Of a stretch of 64,000 nucleotides of DNA, positions 51,201 to 59,924 are shown piece after piece. A program made the position numbers and the translations under genes. This stretch comes from Membranipora membranacea (lineage: Eukaryota > Bryozoa > Gymnolaemata > Cheilostomatida > Membraniporidae). Location of the stretch: NCBI GenBank assembly GCA_914767715.1, contig OU612068.1, positions 21,638,001 to 21,702,000 on the forward strand. Direction: 5' to 3'. How positions within the stretch are numbered: the first letter of the stretch is position 1; each line of letters starts with the position of its first letter. The notes under the pieces were generated by a model. It made no database searches. It saw only the letters and a list, made by a program, of their open reading frames with translations, and had not been told where the DNA came from.

Positions 51201-52611
51201 AACTTTCGAGGATTGGTTTTACTTATAACTTTATTGTTATGTTATGGTGAGTTCAGATAATTCTCAAGGCCATTTGAAGGAAATCTGGCGTAAGGGAGTG
51301 AGGTTCTACAGTATTCAATTTTATGGAGTTCTCAAAACCCTCGCTATGATGAAGCAAAATTGCGCTAGAAATAAAAGCTTAGGTTTTTTGCCAACATAAT
51401 GGTAACATGGAATAATAAGTCAGTGATGCTAAATCACCCACATCATGTTTTTCTTAGCTACTCTGATGAATTTGGAGAGATATACTTGGATTATATTTTA
51501 TTTTGGCCATATAGAGCTCATGCAGACCATTTCTTACATTTGATTGGCTGGACCCAATGGAAATTTCGGTAATCTTTAGTCAGTCATTCAAATGTTTGTC
51601 TGTTTTGTCTGTGGTTTGCCCCCTACAATACTAATTACACATGGTTAAGATTGTCATAATTATGATATGATCTCTTAAAGCGCCAGTGTTTTAGTCTAGT
51701 AATAGGTGGATAGGAGATTGAAGGGATAGAAGTAGACAATCGAATAAGATTTAACAGGAGCTTTATTCAAAGTGAATTTTGTCTTTGTCAGGGTTGAACC
51801 CAGATGAATGAATCATTTCCTTTTGCATGCTCAAAACATAGAGCGGTTTCGTTAATGGGCACAACCGATACCAATCACAATGTACGGTTGGTAGAGTTCA
51901 AGCTGTTGCAATATTGCAGAGGAGAGGTATACACCCAAGGGTGCTGGGGGCTGGAACAATCAACAATGAAAGCTCCCCCAGTGGGGCTCGAACCCACAAC
52001 TCCTGCAGCACTAATCGCCTGGCAGTGAATAGCAAGCGCGCTAACCGATTGCGCCATCTCACCATCCCCAAAAAAAGAATGGGTCGATGGCGCTAATTAG
52101 ATAGCCCGCTATTCACTACTCGGAGTTGTGTTCTCTCGTCCCACAGCACATTCCAATCCACCATTGCCATCCTATGAAACACAGGGTACGTGTTAGGGTT
52201 ATTGGCCTTACATGGCCCATTGCTGGGACCCCTTGTAGTAGGTTTAACTGTCTTTCCAGCTTGTCATGTCATGTCATGTCATGTTTGTTCATGCCGTTAA
52301 ACCGTGCAGCATTGATCATATTTTGATAAAGACACAACTAATGAAATAAATTTACTATTACAGCCAAGATGCCCATAATTCTTGTGAGCACTCGATGTGA
52401 GGATAAGAATGTGTCACACAAAGTTGTGGTGAGGGTGCCGATGCTGTACACACACATTATGACTAACAGTAAAACAGGTACCGGTCTGGCTGAACTGAGA
52501 AAGACCCTGTTAAGAGCCGTGGCGCTCCCTGACAAGCAACAAAGCAAACACCTTATCCGGTTTCAGAATATGTGTATAAATATCAGCAAACGGATCTCAT
52601 CAAACCGATAA
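48244..52611 (+). CDS. Degenerate Ras-like small GTPase domain protein, three exons, 187 residues
   Basis: Exons 48244-48379 (ends TCAG|GTTAGT), 50613-50792 (after TGTATGTAG, ends AAAG|GTATGT) and 52364-52611 (after TTATTACAG, TAA stop) join in frame at phase 1. The fold order matches a Ras/Rab-type G domain: beta1 KKVVVVLG then loop GEESCGMTS (15-23), beta3 ISLRLIDTG (50-58), beta4 ADLVVILHNS, beta5 MPIILVSTRCEDKN (108-121), and G5-like TNSKTGTGLAEL (139-150). Nearly every nucleotide motif is altered: the P-loop lysine is Met21, the DxxG motif reads DTGR, NKxD reads TRCE, and no switch-I threonine is evident. It is therefore probably a pseudo-GTPase that cannot bind or hydrolyse GTP normally. 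There is no C-terminal CAAX or double-Cys lipidation site. The start has A at -3 and G at +4. I cannot name the orthologue. Confidence 0.78.
48821..49035 (+). mobile_element. tRNA-derived SINE in intron 1 of the GTPase-like gene
   Basis: The head contains TGGCTCAGTTGGTTAGAGC (A-box and a pairing D-arm) and a T-arm GTGGGTTAGAATCCCAC with perfect 5-bp stem. The body runs for about 120 bp to a short A-rich end (TTTTTAATAAAACC). The acceptor ends do not pair well, so it is a SINE and not a tRNA gene. Its first 17 bases, AGTAGGAGGTGGCTCAG, also occur at 53584-53600 inside the foldback arm. Confidence 0.75.
49036..50612 (+). other. Rest of intron 1 of the GTPase-like gene
   Basis: No exon recognised. 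It holds a short AATTC-type repeat at about 49840-49860 and a tandem pair of about 30 bp at 49981-50038 (each GGGTTGATCGGCCGCAAG then a G/T-rich end). A weakly pyrimidine-rich acceptor closes the intron. Confidence 0.55.
50800..51060. repeat. AGT/ATAGT microsatellite in intron 2 of the GTPase-like gene
   Basis: An irregular run of TAGTAGTATAATAG-type trinucleotide repeats of about 260 bp starts within 10 bp of the exon 2 splice donor. Open frames rich in Tyr/Leu on the other strand are artefacts of it. Confidence 0.9.
51750..52075 (-). mobile_element. tRNA-derived SINE, minus strand
   Basis: On the minus strand the head reads GATGGCGCAATCGGTTAGCGC, a perfect D-arm and A-box, then GTGGGTTCGAGCCCCAC, a perfect T-arm and B-box. 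Acceptor strands do not match, and about 200 bp of body follow toward 51750 (including CCCAGCACCCTTGGGTGTA). This marks a tRNA-headed SINE. The body has no similarity I can see to the SINEs at 44065 or 48821, so it is a different family. It lies in intron 2 of the GTPase-like gene in antisense. Confidence 0.7.
52261..52290. repeat. (TCATG)n short pentanucleotide repeat
   Basis: About five tandem TCATG units, located in intron 2 of the GTPase-like gene about 80 bp before the exon 3 acceptor. Confidence 0.9.
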
Positions 52612-52987
52612 TCATCAAGCTGTTACTGTTCGGTCTCCCTTGATGTGTACATACAACCATTTTAATACCTTTTAATTGCGATGTCATATCTCATGGATTT
52701 TTTATCATTGAATATATGTTTTTTTCCATCGGGTCATCAGTAGCATCTTGACTCCTTGACCAAATTATATATCCGATTCTGTATAAATTCACACCATGTC
52801 AAACGCAAACTCCGCATTTCATTTTGTATTCCCAATATTTTATTTTACAATTTAATGTTGATTTTATTGTTTTATACTTGGTACCTATTGTTGCGACAAT
52901 ATTCCACAGAAGTAAAGAGTTTACCGGTTAACAATGGGATTTTCTTCTACTCTACCATAGTAAAACTGCAACCGGTAGTGTGATAAT

Positions 52988-52993
52988 AATAAA
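52988..52993 (+). terminator. Candidate polyadenylation signal of the GTPase-like gene
   Basis: AATAAA lies 377 bp after the stop codon and is followed by a GT-rich stretch (CGCGTTGTGTTGTACA) about 20 bp on, a usual arrangement for a cleavage site. Confidence 0.5.
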
Positions 52994-53266
52994 CATGGAA
53001 TGGAAAATAACGCGTTGTGTTGTACATCGAGCAGGTGGATTAAGATTAGTGATGTCCTATCGAGAAAGATGTTTCATCAAAATACAGTTATGACACTGAA
53101 GGTATCACATGGTGTATATTATGTATATACACCTATATGACGCTAGCCTGAGATTCAGGCTGACAAAGGGACCTTGTCTGTATTCTGGCAGGAAGGTTTT
53201 CCGAAACTCCCTGATTCTGAGTCGTGTTGGATAATGCTACTGCGGTGTTATCTTCTCGATTCCGTG

Positions 53267-56200
53267 TCAAAATGCCATGGTCAAAATGCCATTGGGACAA
53301 AATGCCAGTGACATTATGCTATTGCCATAATGCCATGGCTATAATGCCATAGGTAATAACACCACTGAACACTATACCAATGCTTAAATACCAGTCGTAG
53401 AAAAAGCCAGTTTTGTCAAAATACCAGTGGATATAAAGCCAGATTGGACATAATACCATTTGGGACAACATACCATATCCCAAAATACTATTGCCATAAT
53501 GCCAAAATATGTAACCAAAGGAGATCAAGCCACACTGTTTTTTTGTGTGTTAGTTGTATTACAGCTGCGAGTTGCTCGTTGAGAGTAGGAGGTGGCTCAG
53601 CTGCAAGTCATAAAGTTTCTTCGTTCAATTTCGATGATATCTGGGGTTTGTTGGGGTCCACAAACTGAGAGCTAGTGACTTGTAACAAATATTTCCCAAC
53701 TATTCTCTAGAATGATATGACAATGACTCTAGATTACTACCAACTTTTTTTTTGAGAGCCAAGTCTTGACTCATCGCTGCCCTAGAGACTCATGCTACTA
53801 ATGACTTGATAAGACTACAAAAAAAGGAAAAAATCTGTTCACCCAAAATGAACTTTCACGGTTAGGCCATGAACATAGTATTCAGCAAAGTCATTTTATA
53901 GGGGTTTGTGACACACAGGACGTTCACAACTTGAATCTCATGTTGTAAATTTAGTATATGATAATAAGCATATAGATAAGTTTTTCACATCTAAAAATTT
54001 GTTTTCCTACTCAAAGGTATGAAAGCCAATTTCAGAGCCGTTTCGTCAAAATGTGGTGTTACTTGACAAAGTTTTTGTTTTTCTTAAATAGATATGCAAC
54101 GAAACTTCTTTTGATTCTATTTAATGAGAATGTTGAAAATTTTATATGTTCATCACAAAAATTCACTGGTTTAATTATGATAAACCACCAAATTTGCCTT
54201 CTACCTGTTATTGACTGTGTGAAATGCACAGGACACAAAATTACGTCCAATTTACTATGGAAAAAGTGACAATAATCATTCAGATAGCACAAGCATCTAA
54301 GCTGTAATACACAGCAAAGAACTTTTTACAGAACCTTTGCCACAAAATTTGGAATTATTGGCAAATGAAAAAATTATTTTGTTACCAGTGGGACTGAAAA
54401 CTAACAAAACTTGCGTTAATTAAACTTAGTTATATAACAAAATGTGTGACTAAAATAGTGTACAACAACATTCTCCTACACTGATATGTATGCCAAAATA
54501 TATCGCACCAGTGTTGTGACGCGCAGGGCGTCGTACAGGACACTAAATTATAATTTAGTCATGCCAAGGAGTTGTCTCTACTCCTTGGTCAAGCACCCCA
54601 CTGTTTCTGTTTGATTTCACATTTGATTTTGAGTGGAGTACAGAAACTATTCAAACATGTTTTTTATGATGGGATTGAGCCTGCTTGTGCTCATTGGTAG
54701 TGTCAACTCCGCAACAACACATTTTATGCAGAATTATTCTTTTCAAATGTGATACTACCAATTTTTTGTCCCGTGCGTCACAACTTATATTCATTGGTCA
54801 TTAAAGCTTCAATAATAATAATAATGAAGTTTGTTTATAAAACGTTTAGAAATCATTGTTCAGAAATAATGATTTCCAAGTATTGTGCATGTGATAAAAT
54901 ACTAAAAATCGAAAAATTTAGTTGATGAAATAAATAAAATAACTAAAAGTAATTATTATCATAAAACATGCGATGCGAGAAGGTGATGATAAGATAAATA
55001 AAACCTAAAAGTGACAACTGCCAGACACCTATACATTTGGCATGAGATGGACCCCAGTACAACTGACACAATCAATATTATAATGAAACAACTTTACAAC
55101 CATTTCAATTACTAAGAGAAATTTACCTCTGATAAATGAATGGTGTATCACCAACTGTCTTGTGATACACTATGAGAAAACCTTTTTAAAACCCCAAACA
55201 AAATTTTTAACCAGAAGATTAAAAGCTCATATTCAGGAACTATTTTAGAAGAAAAAGGAACAACATAACTTTCCATGAACATTTTAGAAGCCTGAAAAAG
55301 GAATTAAATTTAACCCTGATGATGATACAAGCACTCGGTCCAGCATTAGAATTAGAGTTCTGGGGCGACGCAAGTGATAGCCAGATACGACTCTACGAAA
55401 AAATGCTCTGCATGTCATCAAGGGAATTAGACCGGGGGTCACATTTCTAATAATTTTGAAAAACTACAAATTATGCCATTACAATGCTTTTTGAATACAA
55501 AATTTTGAAACTTTTTTTTAAATCATACTCAATTCAAAATACTTTAAATATGATAACAAACCATGAATACAACACTTGATCCAACAAATTTGAATTTATT
55601 AAACCAATAACAAGCAAGGAGAGAGGTCCTTGTTCATTTTGGGAGTTTGAGCAGGGCCAGGGTACAAACTCACAGTCGGGTGCAAGGGGCGTCTCTGGTC
55701 AAGTGGTGCATAGCGGATACGATGGGCACTAAGGGATAAAACATATCAGAAAAGATTATACTTGTTGTAATTAAAAAGAAAAACTAGGCATTGAAATACG
55801 TGCCAAATGTCTCTGTATCAGGTTGAAAGCTATGAACAAGATATAAAAAAGTATCCAAATACAAAGATAATCATTATGACTGTTCTAGAAATGGCCTTGC
55901 CTCAGATGTTCGTCAATTTTTCAGTGTCTTGACGCTGAAAAAGATTGTCTTTCATGCTAAGCTACATACTCATGAACTCATGATCAGAATTTTCCTACCC
56001 TATGTTCAATCATGCTAGCCTTCATGACGTCGGTAATAGCATCAGACAAGACAAGTCAAAACCCTTCCAGCCAAGACATAAGTTGGTCAAATTTAGAGAG
56101 TCAATCAATTTGCCATAATCCATAGAGTTGACGGCTCAATATTTGGCTGCAATTTCTGCAGCACACACTAGCCTTCAGTACGATGGGGCCCAACAACCCC

Positions 56201-56598
56201 CAGATAAAAACATTCAAACGTAGAAACTTCGAGACTTGAACAGTGAAGGAGATGGGTCTAACCAGCTGAACCACTCATACCCTGACCGAGCAACTCGCAG
56301 CTGTAAGATGACTAACAAAAAAATATACAGCATGGCTTGATCTCCTTTGGTTACATAATTTGGCATTATGACAATGGTATTTTGGGATATGGTATGTTGT
56401 CCCAAATGGTATTATGTCCAATATGGCTTTATGTCCACTGGTATTTTGACACAACTGGCGTTTTGTACAACTGGTATTTTGGCATTGGTATAGTGTTCGG
56501 TGGTGTTATCACCTATGGCAGTATGGCCATGGCATTATGGCAATGGCATTATGTCACTGGCATTATTGTCCCAATGACATTTTGACCATGGCATTATG
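53267..56598. mobile_element. Foldback transposon-like element with about 430-bp inverted arms
   Basis: The arm at 53267-53690 and the arm at about 56150-56598 are inverted copies, by eye around 85-90% identical. The outer part of each arm is a chain of short degenerate units (AATGCCATTGGGACA, AATACCAGTGGACAT and the like), then a shared AACCAAAGGAGATCAAGCCA and CAGCTGCGAGTTGCTCG. The inner part has TCTGGGGGTTGTTGGG-like sequence and a tRNA-like GTGGCTCAGCTG. The interior of about 2.45 kb is AT-rich with no transposase frame, so the element is non-autonomous. Long arms made of sub-repeats are typical of FB/Galileo-type foldback transposons. No clear target-site duplication was found. Confidence 0.75.
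54513..54784. mobile_element. 272-bp MITE-like element inside the foldback element
   Basis: The ends are inverted: GTTGTGACGCGCAGGGCG on the left and the complement of GTTGTGACGCACGGGAC on the right. Internal palindromes include ACTAAATTATAATTTAGT and CCAAGGAG..CTCCTTGG. No coding capacity. The superfamily and target-site duplication are not determined. Confidence 0.6.
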
Positions 56599-58183
56599 GA
56601 CGGGTACCTATCTTCTCATTTACCAGTATCATGCAATTTTGAATGGACCCCGGCCCTTGTGATTTGGCATTGTTTCGATAGGCTGATGGGTTTTTGGTTT
56701 TTTGTTAAATTGTTGGCCTGAATCCCAGTCTTGTTTGACTCCTGTAAACTCATTGCAGCAAGGTGAATGCGCTGTCTTGGTATATCAGACCTCAGCATGT
56801 CACTTTGGGTAGTAATTTCAAGATCTAAACTAATAATAACAGCTATATCTGTGACTCTACATCTAGAGAGGATGGATGAAGGGCTGTAAGGCTGTATAAA
56901 GGTGTAACAGTAGGGTGTACCCCGACAACAACACTTATGCTGGTAACACCTCACTTCGCAATAATGGCCGATAATGTTATGAAATCTGTTGCAATAATCT
57001 TCATATTTATTATATCTGATTGAGTAAGCTATAAGATATGCCATATATGTATTTTATACAGAGCCTTCTTTTCACAATGGTCCAGTTTGAAGATAATCAG
57101 ATTCAGAGATTTTTGAGGTTATTTCTGGTTGATAATACGATACATAATCATGTTTCAAGCTACTGGTTGGTTTGTGATCAATGATCATCGCAGTCATTCT
57201 GGATTTACCAATCGTGTGAGTGCAAACTGACTTGTTTTCAACTTCCTCTCCATACTAGGGTGAGGTTCACACAATGATACACACACACCGTAGTGATAGT
57301 CAATGATCATACCACACCGTCAATATATATTACTGCCGACAGCACTACAGATTTTGTTCGCCGACGAACAAGGGTTTGTTTGTAATGTCAGATGACATTT
57401 TCTTTTGTAATCTTCATAAAGAACATCATGTTTTATAATTACCTTAGGGTATAAGAGCAGCCATATTTTCTTCCAAATGTGCAACGATCACTTACACAAC
57501 ACGGTACTGAAGTATCTTTATTCTCAAATGATTTATTATTAATAAGTTAACTGTACTGAGCTTGTGTCAACTAATTATGATTGATAGATCTTGAGTGCAA
57601 AATTCAAGGGTTAAACACATTTGTCATTTGTCAAATTGACACAATAAGCTGTCAATTAATTATATATTATTGTCTGTTATTGTTTTCAATAATCTTGAAA
57701 AGTTTAGGAACTAGAACCAAGGAGTTGGTTGTTGTTAGAACCAAGGGTTCATCTCAGGCCACCAGACATCGGAACATTACCTTTATAACCAAATGATACA
57801 AAATTAAACAAAACTCAAGGACTTTAAAGTTATAGATATGAGATCGAGTTCTAGCAGTAGTGTGGTAAAGTATTCTTTAGAGAAATAAGCTTGCACCAAT
57901 GCACACTGTACTGTGAAGACAGGAAATCACCATTAACCCACACACGGCCTGTAAAAGAACAAACAAAGTAAATCAAAATTAGTTTAAAACCAACTTTCAC
58001 TTATAGGGTAAACTGAGACCAAACAGATACATACTTAGGCATTCAGGGCATGGTGACGGGTAGTTTTAGTTTCAAATTGAATTAGTTAGGCGCATACTAC
58101 ATGGTGATTGGAATAAAGGACTAAGTAGAGTGAGTGATACACCGAATTAGTATTGAAATATAGCTAACCATTATTTCAAAGTC
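56599..58183. other. Intergenic stretch, no gene recognised
   Basis: No supported gene or clear repeat. Open frames of 60-142 codons (the longest on the minus strand at 56616-57044) show no domain or splice context. Confidence 0.45.
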
Positions 58184-58260
58184 ATGAGACATCTGAGCAA
58201 TAACAGGACCGCAAACCAGCACTATAAAAGCCTGATGGACACTTGTAAAAATCGGTCAGC

Positions 58261-58393
58261 GCCAGGAGGCGGGTTCACGACGTGCAGCATTACACATTTA
58301 ATCAGAGAATTATCTGATTCACTCAGCCTAAGGAGGCCTATTCTTCAACAAGAAGATAACAAATTCAAGTCAGTGCCAGGAGGCGGGTTCACG
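58261..58393. repeat. 19-bp exact direct repeat, 114 bp apart
   Basis: GCCAGGAGGCGGGTTCACG occurs at 58261-58279 and again at 58375-58393. The 114-bp spacing is a multiple of three. An 82-codon frame from ATG 58184 reads both as PGGGFT. The frame is otherwise unrecognised and I do not call it a gene. Confidence 0.8.
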
Positions 58394-58608
58394 CATCAAA
58401 CTCTTGACTTCCCACTAATCACATATCGATAGTGTGAATATTTGGGATATGCAGTAGTGCTGCGGCTGACCTTTTCAACTGGGTACACACTTTTTTCCTA
58501 CATCAAATTTGTCTCACGTCTAGGCTGCTTTTCGTCTTGTTCTCATTGAGATGTAGTGCTGTCGCTGACCACCTTTTAAAATGATGTGATAGAATATCTT
58601 GTTAAAAT

Positions 58609-58726
58609 CTAGTCTAAGTGCTCAGACACCAAGGCGCAGGGAGTTACTTGCGCACGCTATCAAACTCCTCTTTGATAGCGTGCGCAAGTAGCTCCCTGCG
58701 CCTTGGAGTCTGAGCACTTAGACTAG
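58609..58726. repeat. Long hairpin with 56-nt arms and 6-nt loop
   Basis: The left arm 58609-58664 begins CTAGTCTAAGTGCTCAGAC and ends GCGCACGCTATCAAA. The loop is CTCCTC, and the right arm 58671-58726 is its complement with only a few mismatches. The arms are GC-richer than their surroundings. It could be a foldback element, a cruciform or a pre-microRNA-like RNA. Confidence 0.9.
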
Positions 58727-58749
58727 TTAAAATTATACATATAGTCGTG

Positions 58750-59250
58750 TTTCCTGCTGACCATATTAATCACTTAACATTTCACTTACCTAACCGATTG
58801 TGAAGAAAATTGCAGGTATGCTGCCGCGCTGCCGCTGACATGATTGCTACGACTGGGTACACTAGACCAAGTTTGGTCCATTTGCCTGCATTCCGAGTGG
58901 CTTCCAATCCACTGGTCACGCCGGGGCGTGACCAGTGGATCGGGAGCAAAAGGCATGCAGGCAATTGGATCAAACTTGTTCTGGGTTACACCCTTATTTC
59001 TTTATATTCAGCACGTTATTATACCCTTGAAACACCTTTTATTTAAACTCTTAATATTTCACTCATTAAAAGCAATTTTTAGAGGAAATGAGGATATGCT
59101 GCCGCTGACATGATCGCTACAAATTGGTACACTCTTAATATTGGATTCAGCACGTTGTTCCACCCTAGAAACACCTTTTATTGAATTCTTAACATTTCAC
59201 TTATTATATGAAATTTTGAGAAATATTGCGGATATGCTGCCGCAAGACAG
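58750..59250. repeat. Diverged module repeated about three times (GCTGCCGCTGACATGAT)
   Basis: Three stretches share the order CTTAACATTTCACTTA, then a variable A-rich part, then GATATGCTGCCGCTGACATG, then ACTGGGTACAC-like. They lie at about 58770-58862, 59050-59134 and 59187-59245. The last two also share CAGCACGTT and GAAACACCTTTTATT upstream. Related TGCTG.CGCTGACC and GGGTACAC fragments occur at about 58455-58490 and 58556-58580. The long hairpins at 58609 and 58867 are embedded in this region. Confidence 0.6.
58867..58980. repeat. Imperfect long hairpin with a 2-nt loop
   Basis: The centre GGTCACGCC-GG-GGCGTGACC (58914-58933) extends outward as an imperfect inverted repeat including ATCCACTGGTCA, TTGCCTGCAT and CAAGTTTG blocks on each side, to about 58867 and 58980. 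Arms are about 56 nt with a mismatched internal segment. Confidence 0.8.
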
Positions 59251-59680
59251 TATCATACTAACCTCATAAAGATCTGACATTATACTTATAGAAAATTTTA
59301 AATTTGTCCTGATCTAACACGAGCAGACTTCTGCAAGTTTACTTGGTAAATAAATTGGCAAGTCAACAAAATCCCCACAATGCGGTTTCAACCTGGAATT
59401 CCCTGATTAGTAATATTACACAGAATAGGAGTTATGTCCCCACACATATAATGCAAAAACAAAACATCTTTTAATTTCTAAATATGACCACTACATCTGG
59501 GTACACCCGGTGAATTTGACAGAAGAAACATCAACGAAGTATAATAATTATGCGATCAGTTCCCTGCCATCAAAAATTGTCCGTGCCATTTTTTTATGGA
59601 GCAGTTACAGCTAGGCTGCTTCTGGCCTAATAAATAGAACTGTACCAACAATATAAGATAACAGTTGTAGCAAATGCTAA

Positions 59681-59924
59681 CAATCAACACTTCTCGGCCT
59701 ATTGGCTAAGATCAAAGTGTCACTGCCAATGGCCGATTAGTGCCAGTTCAGTTTTGGCAGCTCCCTGCACACATATGATTAGGAGGTCCTCTATGGCCTC
59801 ACCTCTAGGATGCATTCTAGTTTTCTAGGATGTATCACATTCTCAGTATGAGGATTAGGGCACCTTGCGTCCCTCTTTAGGGGCAGCCCAATCTTCTGTT
59901 TCTTAGCAAACAGCAATCAACACT
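59681..59924 (+). mobile_element. U2-snRNA-headed SINE, copy A, with perfect 11-bp target-site duplication
   Basis: CAATCAACACT at 59681-59691 and again at 59914-59924 bound a 222-bp element. Its head TTCTCGGCCTATTGGCTAAG followed by ATCAAAGTGT matches the 5' end of U2 snRNA (CTTCTCGGCCTTTTGGCTAAG then ATCAAGTGT). The body after about 59720 is shared with copy B at 43156-43356. The 3' end is a hairpin CTGTTT-CTTAGC-AAACAG rather than poly(A). SINEs with snRNA-derived heads (SINEU) have been described in some animals; this family is not one I can name. Confidence 0.88.

Noticed and set aside
51965-52065. Functional tRNA gene on the minus strand
   Set aside because: D- and T-arms pair perfectly but acceptor strands do not, and a SINE body follows.
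56616-57044. 142-codon minus-strand open frame as a gene
   Set aside because: No recognisable domain or splice context; composition is typical of spacer DNA.
59683-59720. Functional U2 snRNA gene
   Set aside because: Only the first 30-odd bases match U2; the branch-site recognition and Sm regions are absent and the fragment is the head of a retroposon.
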